A DNA stretch of 64,000 nt from Hybos culiciformis (lineage: Eukaryota; Arthropoda; Insecta; Diptera; Hybotidae): assembly GCA_964007475.1 (NCBI GenBank), contig CAXFZM010000106.1, positions 7,501 through 71,500 on the forward strand, in the 5' to 3' direction. Positions 37,101 to 50,000 of this stretch are shown piece after piece. The notes under the pieces were generated by a model that was not told where the DNA came from, made no database searches, and saw nothing but the letters and a program-made list of their open reading frames with translations. How positions within the stretch are numbered: the first letter of the stretch is position 1; each line of letters starts with the position of its first letter. The translations under genes were made by a program, and so were the position numbers.

Positions 37101-40100
37101 ACCTCCGTTTTTGGCTTAAATTAAAGGTCTAGAAATTACGCTTCTTTCTGTGCAATTTTTATGTAAATCGGTTTTCTAGATCCGGAGAAATAAACGATAA
37201 GGTGAGCAAACTCCCTAACTTTAACACATAAAATGTTGACTTTGGGCTGGTTTTTTGTTCATTACTCCGGCTCCAAACTTCGGCGGACCTCCGTTTTTGG
37301 CTTAAATTAAAGGTCTAGAATTTACGCTTCTTTCTGTGCAATTTTTATGAAAATCGGTTTTCTAGATCCGGAGAAATAAACGATAAGGTGAGCAAACCCC
37401 CTAACTTTAACACCTAAAATGTTGACTTTGGGCTGGTTTTTTGTTCATTACTCCGGCTCCAGACCTCGGAGAGCCTCCGTTTTTGGCTTAAATTAAAGGT
37501 CTAGAAATTACGCTTCTTTCTGTGCAATTTTTATGAAAATCGGTTTTCTAGATCCGTAGAAGTAAACGATAAGGTGAGCAAACCCCCTAACTTTAACACA
37601 TAAAATGTTGACTTTGGGCTGGTTTTTTGTTCATTACTCCGGCTCTAGACCTCGGAGAACCTCCGTTTTTGGCTTAAATTAAAGGTCTAGAAATTACGCT
37701 TCTTTCTCTGCAATTTTTATGTAAATCGGTTTTCTAGATCCGGAGAAATAAACGATAAGGTGAGCAAACCCCCTAACTTTAACACATAAAATGTTGACTT
37801 TGGGCTGGTTTTTTGTTCATTACTCTGGCTCCAGACCTCGGAGAACTTCCGTTTTTGGCTTAAATTAAAGGTCTAGAAATTACGCTTCTTTCTGTGCAAT
37901 TTTTATGAAAATCGGTTTTCTAGATCCGGAGAAATAAACGATAAGGTGAGCAAACTCCCTAACTTTAACACCTAAAATGTTGACTTTGGGCTGGTTTTTT
38001 GTTCATTACTCCGGCTCCAGACCTCGGAGAACCTCCGTTTTTGGCTTGAATTAAAGGTCTAGAAATTACGCTTCTTTCTGTGCAATTTTTATGAAAATCG
38101 GTTTTCTGGATCCGGAGAAGTAAACGATAAGGTGAGCAAACCCCCTAACTTTAACACATAAAATGTTGACTTTGGGCTGGTTTTTTGTTCATTACTCCGG
38201 CTCTAGACCTCGGAGAACCTCCGTTTTTGGCTTAAATTAAAGGTCTAGAAATTACGCTTCTTTCTCTGCAATTTTTATGAAAATCGGTTTTCTAGATCCG
38301 GAGAAATAAACGATAAGGTGAGCAAACCCCCTAACTTTAACACATAAAATGTTGACTTTGGGCTGGTTTTTTGTTCATTACTCCGGCTCCAGACCTCGGA
38401 GAACTTCCGTTTTTGGCTTAAATTAAAGGTCTAGAAATTACGCTTCTTTCTGTGCAATTTTTATGAAAATCGGTTTTCTAGATCCGGAGAAATAAACGAT
38501 AAGGTGAGCAAACCCCCTAACTTTAACACCTAAAATGTTGACTTTGGGCTGGTTTTTTGTTCATTACTCCGGCTCCAGACCTCGGAGAACTTCCGTTTTT
38601 GGCTTAAATTAAAGGTCTAGAAATTACGCTTCTTTCTGTGCAATTTTTATGAAAATCGGTTTTCTAGATCCGGAGAAATAAACGATAAGGTGAGCAAACC
38701 CCCTAACTTTAACACATAAAATGTTGAGTTTGGGCTGGTTTTTTGTTCATTACTCCGGCTCTAGACCTCGGAGAACCTCCGTTTTTGGCTTAAATTAAAA
38801 GTCTAGAAATTACGCTTCTTTCTGTGCAATTTTTATGAAAATCGGTTTTCTAGATCCGGAGAAATAAACGATAAGGTGAGCAAACTCCCTAACTTTAACA
38901 CATAAAATGTTGACTTTGGGCTGGTTTTTTGTTCATTACTCCGGCTCCAGACTTCGGCGGACCTCCGTTTTTGGCTTAAATTAAAGGTCTAGAAATTACG
39001 CTTCTTTCTGTGCAATTTTTATGAAAATCGGTTTTCTAGATCCGGAGAAATAAACGATAAGGTGAGCAAACCCCCTAACTTTAACACATAAAATGTTGAC
39101 TTTGGGCTGGTTTTTTGTTCATTACTCCGGCTCCAGACTTCGGCGGACCTCCGTTTTTGGCTTAAATTAAAGGTCTAGAAATTACGCTTCTTTCTGTGCA
39201 ATTTTTATGAAAATCGGTTTTCTAGATCCAGAGAAATAAACGATAAGGTGAGCAAATTCCCTAACTTTAACACATAAAATGTTGACTTTGGGCTGGTTTT
39301 TTGTTCATTACTCCGGCTCCAGACTTCGGCGGACCTCCGTTTTTGGCTTAAATTAAAGGTCTAGAAATTACGCTTCTTTCTGTGCAATTTTTATGAAAAT
39401 CGGTTTTTTAGATCCGGAGAAATAAACGATAAGGTGAGCAAACTCCCTAACTTTAACACATAAAATGTTGACTTTGGGCTGGTTTTTTGTTCATTACTCC
39501 GGCTCCAGACTTCGGCGGACCTCCGTTTTTAGCTTAAATTAAAGGTCTAGAAATTACGCTTCTTTCTGTGCAATTTTTATGAAAATCGGTTTTCTAGATC
39601 CGGAGAAGTAAACGATAAGGTGAGCAAACCCCCTAGCTTTAACACATAAAATGTTGACTTTGGGCTGGTTTTTTGTTCATTACTCCGGCTCTAGACCTCG
39701 GAGAACCTCCGTTTTCGGCTTAAATTAAAGGTCTAGAAATTACGCTTCTTTCTGTGCAATTTTTATAAAAATCGGTTTTCTAGATCCAGAGAAATAAACG
39801 ATAAGGTGAGCAAACCCCCTAACTTTAACACATAAAATGTTGACTTTGGGCTGGTTTTTTGTTCATTACTCCGGCTCTAGACCTCGGAGAACCTCCGTTT
39901 TTGGCTTAAATTAAAGGTCTAGAAATTACGCTTCTTTCTGTGCAATTTTTATGAAAATCGGTTTTCTAGATCCGGAGAAATAAACGATAAGGTGAGCAAA
40001 CCCCCTAACTTTAACACCTAAAATGTTGACTTTGGGCTGGTTTTTTGTTCATTACTCCGGCTCCAGACCTCGGAGAACTTCCGTTTTTGGCTTAAATTAA

Positions 40101-41576
40101 AGGTCTAGAAATTACGCTTCTTTCTGTGCAATTTTTATGAAAATCGGTTTTCTAGATCCGGAGAAATAAACGATAAGGTGAGCAAACTCCCTAACTTTAA
40201 CACATAAAATGTTAATTTTGGGCTGGTTTTTTGTTCATTACTCCGGCTCCAGACCACGGAGAACCTCCGTTTTTGGCTTAAATTAAAGGTCTAGAAATTA
40301 CGCTTCTTTCTGTGCAATTTTTATGTAAATCGGTTTTCTAGATCCGGAGAAATAAACGATAAGGTGAGCAAACTCTCTAACTTTAACACATAAAATGTTG
40401 ACTTTGGGCTGGTTTTTTGTTCATTACTCCGGCTCCAAACTTCGGCGGACCTCCGTTTTTGGCTTAAATTAAAGGTCTAGAATTTACGCTTCTTTCTGTG
40501 CAATTTTTATGAAAATCGGTTTTCTAGATCCGGAGAAATAAACGATAAGGTGAGCAAACCCCCTAACTTTAACACCTAAAATGTTGACTTTGGGCTGGTT
40601 TTTTGTTCATTACTCCGGCTCCAGACCTCGGAGAGCCTCCGTTTTTGGCTTAAATTAAAGGTCTAGAAATTACGCTTCTTTCTGTGCAATTTTTATGAAA
40701 ATCGGTTTTCTAGATCCGTAGAAGTAAACGATAAGGTGAGCAAACCCCCTAACTTTAACACATAAAATGTTGACTTTGGGCTGGTTTTTTGTTCATTACT
40801 CCGGCTCTAGACCTCGGAGAACCTCCGTTTTTGGCTTAAATTAAAGGTCTAGAAATTACGCTTCTTTCTCTGCAATTTTTATGTAAATCGGTTTTCTAGA
40901 TCCGGAGAAATAAACGATAAGGTGAGCAAACCCCCTAACTTTAACACATAAAATGTTGACTTTGGGCTGGTTTTTTGTTCATTACTCCGGCTCCAGACCT
41001 CGGAGAACTTCCGTTTTTGGCTTAAATTAAAGGTCTAGAAATTACGCTTCTTTCTGTGCAATTTTTATGAAAATCGGTTTTCTAGATCCGGAGAAATAAA
41101 CGATAAGGTGAGCAAACTCCCTAACTTTAACACCTAAAATGTTGACTTTGGGCTGGTTTTTTGTTCATTACTCCGGCTCCAGACCTCGGAGAACCTCCGT
41201 TTTTGGCTTGAATTAAAGGTCTAGAAATTACGCTTCTTTCTGTGCAATTTTTATGAAAATCGGTTTTCTGGATCCGGAGAAGTAAACGATAAGGTGAGCA
41301 AACCCCCTAACTTTAACACATAAAATGTTGACTTTGGGCTGGTTTTTTGTTCATTACTCCGGCTCTAGACCTCGGAGAACCTCCGTTTTTGGCTTAAATT
41401 AAAGGTCTAGAAATTACGCTTCTTTCTCTGCAATTTTTATGAAAATCGGTTTTCTAGATCCGGAGAAATAAACGATAAGGCGAGCAAACCCCCTAACTTT
41501 AACACATAAAATGTTGACTTTGGGCTGGTTTTTTGTTCATTACTTTGGCTCCAGACCTCGGAGAACTTCCGTTTTT
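34137..41576 (+). repeat. Large satellite duplication, copy 2 (40 monomers)
   Basis: This repeats 13491-20745 with an initial offset of 20,646 bp (111 monomers). It begins with the first half of an 18-monomer unit, with the opening TACGATTC monomer doubled (34157 and about 34343). It then gives the 17-monomer series with CAAATTCCC at 36091 and 39253, CCTAGCTTT near 36470 and 39632, and the closing ACTTTGGCTC at 41542. Compared with copy 1 it lacks one monomer near 36.83 kb and has one more near 41.1 kb. TTAATTTTGGG anchors at 37049 and 40211 are 3162 bp apart (17 monomers), the same spacing as 16404 to 19566. Confidence 0.88.
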
Positions 41577-41856
41577 GGCTTAAATTAAAGGTCTAGAAAT
41601 TACGCTTCTTTCTGTGCAATTTTTATGAAAATCGGTTTTCTAGATCCGGAGAAATAAACGATAAGGTGAGCAAACCCCCTAACTTTAACACCTAAAATGT
41701 TGACTTTGGGCTGGTTTTTTGTTCATTACTCCGGCTCCAGACCTCGGAGAACTTCCGTTTTTGGCTTAAATTAAAGGTCTAGAAATTACGCTTCTTTCTG
41801 TGCAATTTTTATGAAAATCGGTTTTCTAGATCCGGAGAAATAAACGATAAGGTGAG
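41577..41856 (+). repeat. Short linker of satellite monomers between two duplication domains
   Basis: About one and a half monomers, carrying CACCTAAAA with GAACTTCCG, lie between the end of the 111-monomer duplication and the start of the 28-monomer duplication. They match nearby monomer types and hold nothing else. Confidence 0.6.
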
Positions 41857-44800
41857 CAAACCCCCTAACTTTAACACATAAAATGTTGAGTTTGGGCTGG
41901 TTTTTTGTTCATTACTCCGGCTCTAGACCTCGGAGAACCTCCGTTTTTGGCTTAAATTAAAAGTCTAGAAATTACGCTTCTTTCTGTGCAATTTTTATGA
42001 AAATCGGTTTTCTAGATCCGGAGAAATAAACGATAAGGTGAGCAAACTCCCTAACTTTAACACATAAAATGTTGACTTTGGGCTGGTTTTTTGTTCATTA
42101 CTCCGGCTCCAGACCACGGAGAACCTCCGTTTTTGGCTTAAATTAAAGGTCTAGAAATTACGCTTCTTTCTGTGCAATTTTTATGTAAATCGGTTTTCTA
42201 GATCCGGAGAAATAAACGATAAGGTGAGCAAACTCCCTAACTTTAACACATAAAATGTTGACTTTGGGCTGGTTTTTTGTTCATTACTCCGGCTCCAAAC
42301 TTCGGCGGACCTCCGTTTTTGGCTTAAATTAAAGGTCTAGAATTTACGCTTCTTTCTGTGCAATTTTTATGAAAATCGGTTTTCTAGATCCGGAGAAATA
42401 AACGATAAGGTGAGCAAACCCCCTAACTTTAACACCTAAAATGTTGACTTTGGGCTGGTTTTTTGTTCATTACTCCGGCTCCAGACCTCGGAGAACCTTC
42501 GTTTTTGGCTTAAATTAAAGGTCTAGAAATTACGCTTCTTTCTGTGCAATTTTTATGAAAATCGGTTTTCTAGATCGGGAGAAGTAAACGATAAGGTGAG
42601 CAAACCCCCTAACTTTAACACATAAAATGTTGACTTTGGGCTGGTTTTTTGTTCATTACTCCGGCTCCAGACCTCGGAGAACTTCCGTTTTTGGCTTAAA
42701 TTAAAGGTCTAGAAATTACGCTTCTTTCTGTGCAATTTTTATGAAAATCGGTTTTCTAGATCCGGAGAAATAAACGATAAGGTGAGCAAACTCCCTAACT
42801 TTAACACCTAAAATGTTGACTTTGGGCTGGTTTTTTGTTCATTACTCCGGCTCCAGACCTCGGAGAACCTCCGTTTTTGGCTTGAATTAAAGGTCTAGAA
42901 CTTACGCTTCTGTTGGTGCAATTTTTATGAAAATCGGTTTTCTAGATCCGGAGAAATAAACGATAAGGTGAGCAAACCCCCTAACTTTAACACATAAAAT
43001 GTTGACCTTGGGCTGGTTTCTTGTTCATTACTCCGGCTCCAGACGTCGGAGAACCTCCGTTTTTGGCTTAAATTAAAGGTCTAGAAATAACGCTTCTTTC
43101 TGTGCAATTTTTATGACAATCGGTTTTCTATATCCGGAGAAATAAACGATAAGGTGAGCAAACTCCCTAACTTTAACACATAAAATGTTGACTTTGGGCT
43201 GGTTTTTTGTTCATTACTCCGGCTCCAAACTTCGGCGGACCTCCGTTTTTGGCTTAAATTAAAGGTCTAGAAATTACGCTTCTTTCTGTGCAATTTTTAT
43301 GAAAATCGGTTTTCTAGATCCGGAGAAATAAACGATAAGGTGAGCAAACCCCCTAACTTTAACACATAAAATGTTGACTTTGGGCTGGTTTTTTGTTCAT
43401 TACTCCGGCTCCAAACTTCGGCGGACCTCCGTTTTTGGCTTAAATTAAAGGTCTAGAAATTACGCTTCTTTCTGTGCAATTTTTATGTAAATCGGTTTTC
43501 TAGATCCGGAGAAATAAACGATAAGGTGAGCAAACTCCCTAACTTTAACACATAAAATGTTGACTTTGGGCTGGTTTTTTGTTCATTACTCCGGCTCCAA
43601 ACTTCGGCGGACCTCCGTTTTTGGCTTAAATTAAAGGTCTAGAATTTACGCTTCTTTCTGTGCAATTTTTATGAAAATCGGTTTTCTAGATCCGGAGAAA
43701 TAAACGATAAAGTGAGCAAACCCCCTAACTTTAACACATAAAATGTTGACTTTGGGCTGGTTTTTTGTTCATTACTCCGGCTCCAGACTTCGGCGGACCT
43801 CCGTTTTTGGCTTAAATTAAAGGTCTAGAAATTACGATTCTTTCTGTGCAATTTTTATGAAAATCGGTTTTCTAGATCCGGAGAAATAAACGATAAGGTG
43901 AGCAAACTCCCTAACTTTAACACCTAAAATGTTGACTTTGGGCTGGTTTTTTGTTCATTACTCCGGCTCCAGACATCGGAGAACCTCCGTTTTTGGCTTG
44001 AATTAAAGGTCTAGAACTTACGCTTCTTTTGGTGCAATTTTTATGAAAATCAGTTTTCTAGATCCGGAGAAATAAACGATAAGGTGAGCAAACCCCCTAA
44101 CTTTAACACATAAAATGTTGACCTAGGGCTGGTTTCTTGTTCATTACTCCGGCTCCAGACCTCGGAGAACCTCCGTTTTTGGCTTAAATTAAAGGTCTAG
44201 AAATTACGCTTCTTTCTGTGCAATTTTTATGTAATTCGGTTTTCTAGATCCGGAGAAATAAACGATAAGGTGAGCAAACTCCCTAACTTTAACACATAAA
44301 ATGTTAATTTTGGGCTGGTTTTTTGTTCATTACTCCGGCTCCAGACCACGGAGAACCTCCGTTTTTGGCTTAAATTAAAGGTCTAGAAATTACGCTTCTT
44401 TCTGTGCAATTTTTATGTAAATCGGTTTTCTAGATCCGGAGAAATAAACGATAAGGTGAGCAAACTCCCTAACTTTAACACATAAAATGTTGACTTTGGG
44501 CTGGTTTTTTGTTCATTACTCCGGCTCCAAACTTCGGCGGACCTCCGTTTTTGGCTCAAATTAAAGGTCTAGAATTTACGCTTCTTTCTGTGCAATTTTT
44601 ATGAAAATCGGTTTTCTAGATCCGGAGAAATAAACGATAAGGTGAGCAAACCCCCTAACTTTAACACCTAAAATGTTGACTTTGGGCTGGTTTTTTGTTC
44701 ATTACTCCGGCTCCAGACCTCGGAGAACTTCCGTTTTTGGCTTAAATTAAAGGTCTAGAAATTACGCTTCTTTCTGTGCAATTTTTATGAAAATCGGTTT

Positions 44801-46765
44801 TCTAGATCCGGAGAAATAAACGATAAGGTGAGCAAACCCCCTAACTTTAACACATAAAATGTTGAGTTTGGGCTGGTTTTTTGTTCATTACTCCGGCTCT
44901 AGACCTCGGAGAACCTCCGTTTTTGGCTTAAATTAAAAGTCTAGAAATTACGCTTCTTTCTGTGCAATTTTTATGAAAATCGGTTTTCTAGATCGGGAGA
45001 AATAAACGATAAGGTGAGCAAACTCCCTAACTTTAACACATAAAATGTTGACTTTGGGCTGGTTTTTTGTTCATTACTCCGGCTCCAGACCACGGAGAAC
45101 CTCCGTTTTTGGCTTAAATTAAAGGTCTAGAAATTACGCTTCTTTCTCTGCAATTTTTATGAAAATCGGTTTTCTAGATCCGGAGAAATAAACGATAAGG
45201 TGAGCAAACCCCCTAACTTTAACACATAAAATGTTGACTTTGGGCTGGTTTTTTGTTCATTACTCCGGCTCCAGACCTCGGAGAACTTCCGTTTTTGGCT
45301 TAAATTAAAGGTCTAGAAATTACGCTTCTTTCTGTGCAATTTTTATGAAAATCGGTTATCTAGATCCGGAGAAATAAACGATAAGGTGAGCAAACCCCCT
45401 AACTTTAACACCTAAAATGTTGACTTTGGGCTGGTTTTTTGTTCATTACTCCGGCTCCAGACCTCGGAGAACTTCCGTTTTTGGCTTAAATTAAAGGTCT
45501 AGAAATTACGCTTCTTTCTGTGCAATTTTTATGAAAATCGGTTTTCTAGATCCGGAGAAATAAACGATAAGGTGAGCAAACCCCCTAACTTTAACACATA
45601 AAATGTTGACTTTGGGCTGGTTTTTTGTTCATTACTCCGGCTCCAAACTTCGGCGGACCTCCGTTTTTGGCTTAAATTAAAGGTCTAGAATTTACGCTTC
45701 TTTCTGTGCAATTTTTATGAAAATCGGTTTTCTAGATCCGGAGAAATAAACGATAAGGTGAGCAAACCCCCTAACTTTAACACCTAAAATGTTGACTTTG
45801 GGCTGGTTTTTTGTTCATTACTCCGGCTCCAGACCTCGGAGAACCTCCGTTTTTGGCTTAAATTAAAGGTCTAGAAATTACGCTTCTTTCTGTGCAATTT
45901 TTATGAAAATCGGTTTTCTAGATCCGGAGAAGTAAACGATAAGGTGAGCAAACCCCCTAACTTTAACACATAAAATGTTGACTTTGGGCTGGTTTTTTGT
46001 TCATTACTCCGGCTCTAGACCTCGGAGAACTTCCGTTTTTGGCTTAAATTAAAGGTCTAGAAATTACGCTTCTTTCTGTGCAATTTTTATGTAAATCGGT
46101 TTTCTAGATCCGGAGAAATAAACGATAAGGTGAGCAAACTCCCTAACTTTAACACATAAAATGTTGACTTTGGGCTGGTTTTTTGTTCATTACTCCGGCT
46201 CCAAACTTCGGCGGACCTCCGTTTTTGGCTTAAATTAAAGGTCTAGAATTTACGCTTCTTTCTCTGCAATTTTTATGAAAATCGGTTTTCTAGATCCGGA
46301 GAAATAAACGATAAGGTGAGCAAACCCCCTAACTTTAACACCTAAAATGTTGACTTTGGGCTGGTTTTTTGTTCATTACTCCGGCTCCAGACCTCGGAGA
46401 ACCTCCGTTTTTGGCTTAAATTAAAGGTCTAGAAATTACGCTTCTTTCTGTGCAATTTTTATGAAAATCGGTTTTCTAGATCCGGAGAAGTAAACGATAA
46501 GGTGAGCAAACCCCCTAACTTTAACACATAAAATGTTGACTTTGGGCTGGTTTTTTGTTCATTACTCCGGCTCTAGACCTCGGAGAACTTCCGTTTTTGG
46601 CTTAAATTAAAGGTCTAGAAATTACGCTTCTTTCTCTGCAATTTTTATGAAAATCGGTTTTCTAGATCCGGAGAAATAAACGATAAGGTGAGCAAACCCC
46701 CTAACTTTAACACATAAAATGTTGACTTTGGGCTGGTTTTTTGTTCATTACTCCGGCTCCAGACC
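41857..46765 (+). repeat. 28-monomer duplication (5208-bp offset), copy 1
   Basis: Nearly identical to 47065-51973. Shared private markers, each exactly 5208 bp apart, include GAACCTTCG (42493), GATCGGGAGAAG (near 42574), GACGTCGG (near 43044), GTAATTCGG (near 44230), GGCTCAAATT (near 44554) and GGTTATCTAG (near 45355). A difference is GACCTAGGG near 44120, where the other copy has GACCTTGGG. The TTAATTTTGGG anchors at 44303 and 49511 confirm the offset. Confidence 0.9.
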
Positions 46766-47064
46766 TCGGAGAACCTCCGTTTTTGGCTTGAATTAAAGGT
46801 CTAGAACTTACGCTTCTGTTGGTGCAATTTTTATGAAAATCGGTTTTCTAGATCCGGAGAAATAAACGATAAGGTGAGCAAACCCCCTAACTTTAACACA
46901 TAAAATGTTGACCTTGGGCTGGTTTCTTGTTCATTACTCCGGCTCCAGACGTCGGAGAACCTCCGTTTTTGGCTTAAATTAAAGGTCTAGAAATAACGCT
47001 TCTTTCTGTGCAATTTTTTTGAAAATCGGTTTTCTAGATCCGGAGAAGTAAACGATAAGGTGAG
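46766..47064 (+). repeat. Junction monomers between the 28-monomer copies
   Basis: These monomers carry CTTCTGTTGG, GACCTTGGG with TTTCTTG, GACGTCGG and GAAATAACG. The one starting at 46971 is chimeric: it begins as the GAAATAACG subtype, then has CAATTTTTTTG, a change not seen elsewhere, and ends as the TTGAGTTTGGG subtype. It marks the join of the two 5208-bp copies. Confidence 0.75.
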
Positions 47065-50000
47065 CAAACCCCCTAACTTTAACACATAAAATGTTGAGTT
47101 TGGGCTGGTTTTTTGTTCATTACTCCGGCTCTAGACCTCGGAGAACCTCCGTTTTTGGCTTAAATTAAAAGTCTAGAAATTACGCTTCTTTCTGTGCAAT
47201 TTTTATGAAAATCGGTTTTCTAGATCCGGAGAAATAAACGATAAGGTGAGCAAACTCCCTAACTTTAACACATAAAATGTTGACTTTGGGCTGGTTTTTT
47301 GTTCATTACTCCGGCTCCAGACCACGGAGAACCTCCGTTTTTGGCTTAAATTAAAGGTCTAGAAATTACGCTTCTTTCTGTGCAATTTTTATGTAAATCG
47401 GTTTTCTAGATCCGGAGAAATAAACGATAAGGTGAGCAAACTCCCTAACTTTAACACATAAAATGTTGACTTTGGGCTGGTTTTTTGTTCATTACTCCGG
47501 CTCCAAACTTCGGCGGACCTCCGTTTTTGGCTTAAATTAAAGGTCTAGAATTTACGCTTCTTTCTGTGCAATTTTTATGAAAATCGGTTTTCTAGATCCG
47601 GAGAAATAAACGATAAGGTGAGCAAACCCCCTAACTTTAACACCTAAAATGTTGACTTTGGGCTGGTTTTTTGTTCATTACTCCGGCTCCAGACCTCGGA
47701 GAACCTTCGTTTTTGGCTTAAATTAAAGGTCTAGAAATTACGCTTCTTTCTGTGCAATTTTTATGAAAATCGGTTTTCTAGATCGGGAGAAGTAAACGAT
47801 AAGGTGAGCAAACCCCCTAACTTTAACACATAAAATGTTGACTTTGGGCTGGTTTTTTGTTCATTACTCCGGCTCCAGACCTCGGAGAACTTCCGTTTTT
47901 GGCTTAAATTAAAGGTCTAGAAATTACGCTTCTTTCTGTGCAATTTTTATGAAAATCGGTTTTCTAGATCCGGAGAAATAAACGATAAGGTGAGCAAACT
48001 CCCTAACTTTAACACCTAAAATGTTGACTTTGGGCTGGTTTTTTGTTCATTACTCCGGCTCCAGACCTCGGAGAACCTCCGTTTTTGGCTTGAATTAAAG
48101 GTCTAGAACTTACGCTTCTGTTGGTGCAATTTTTATGAAAATCGGTTTTCTAGATCCGGAGAAATAAACGATAAGGTGAGCAAACCCCCTAACTTTAACA
48201 CATAAAATGTTGACCTTGGGCTGGTTTCTTGTTCATTACTCCGGCTCCAGACGTCGGAGAACCTCCGTTTTTGGCTTAAATTAAAGGTCTAGAAATAACG
48301 CTTCTTTCTGTGCAATTTTTATGACAATCGGTTTTCTATATCCGGAGAAATAAACGATAAGGTGAGCAAACTCCCTAACTTTAACACATAAAATGTTGAC
48401 TTTGGGCTGGTTTTTTGTTCATTACTCCGGCTCCAAACTTCGGCGGACCTCCGTTTTTGGCTTAAATTAAAGGTCTAGAAATTACGCTTCTTTCTGTGCA
48501 ATTTTTATGAAAATCGGTTTTCTAGATCCGGAGAAATAAACGATAAGGTGAGCAAACCCCCTAACTTTAACACATAAAATGTTGACTTTGGGCTGGTTTT
48601 TTGTTCATTACTCCGGCTCCAAACTTCGGCGGACCTCCGTTTTTGGCTTAAATTAAAGGTCTAGAAATTACGCTTCTTTCTGTGCAATTTTTATGTAAAT
48701 CGGTTTTCTAGATCCGGAGAAATAAACGATAAGGTGAGCAAACTCCCTAACTTTAACACATAAAATGTTGACTTTGGGCTGGTTTTTTGTTCATTACTCC
48801 GGCTCCAAACTTCGGCGGACCTCCGTTTTTGGCTTAAATTAAAGGTCTAGAATTTACGCTTCTTTCTGTGCAATTTTTATGAAAATCGGTTTTCTAGATC
48901 CGGAGAAATAAACGATAAAGTGAGCAAACCCCCTAACTTTAACACATAAAATGTTGACTTTGGGCTGGTTTTTTGTTCATTACTCCGGCTCCAGACTTCG
49001 GCGGACCTCCGTTTTTGGCTTAAATTAAAGGTCTAGAAATTACGATTCTTTCTGTGCAATTTTTATGAAAATCGGTTTTCTAGATCCGGAGAAATAAACG
49101 ATAAGGTGAGCAAACTCCCTAACTTTAACACCTAAAATGTTGACTTTGGGCTGGTTTTTTGTTCATTACTCCGGCTCCAGACATCGGAGAACCTCCGTTT
49201 TTGGCTTGAATTAAAGGTCTAGAACTTACGCTTCTTTTGGTGCAATTTTTATGAAAATCAGTTTTCTAGATCCGGAGAAATAAACGATAAGGTGAGCAAA
49301 CCCCCTAACTTTAACACATAAAATGTTGACCTTGGGCTGGTTTCTTGTTCATTACTCCGGCTCCAGACCTCGGAGAACCTCCGTTTTTGGCTTAAATTAA
49401 AGGTCTAGAAATTACGCTTCTTTCTGTGCAATTTTTATGTAATTCGGTTTTCTAGATCCGGAGAAATAAACGATAAGGTGAGCAAACTCCCTAACTTTAA
49501 CACATAAAATGTTAATTTTGGGCTGGTTTTTTGTTCATTACTCCGGCTCCAGACCACGGAGAACCTCCGTTTTTGGCTTAAATTAAAGGTCTAGAAATTA
49601 CGCTTCTTTCTGTGCAATTTTTATGTAAATCGGTTTTCTAGATCCGGAGAAATAAACGATAAGGTGAGCAAACTCCCTAACTTTAACACATAAAATGTTG
49701 ACTTTGGGCTGGTTTTTTGTTCATTACTCCGGCTCCAAACTTCGGCGGACCTCCGTTTTTGGCTCAAATTAAAGGTCTAGAATTTACGCTTCTTTCTGTG
49801 CAATTTTTATGAAAATCGGTTTTCTAGATCCGGAGAAATAAACGATAAGGTGAGCAAACCCCCTAACTTTAACACCTAAAATGTTGACTTTGGGCTGGTT
49901 TTTTGTTCATTACTCCGGCTCCAGACCTCGGAGAACTTCCGTTTTTGGCTTAAATTAAAGGTCTAGAAATTACGCTTCTTTCTGTGCAATTTTTATGAAA

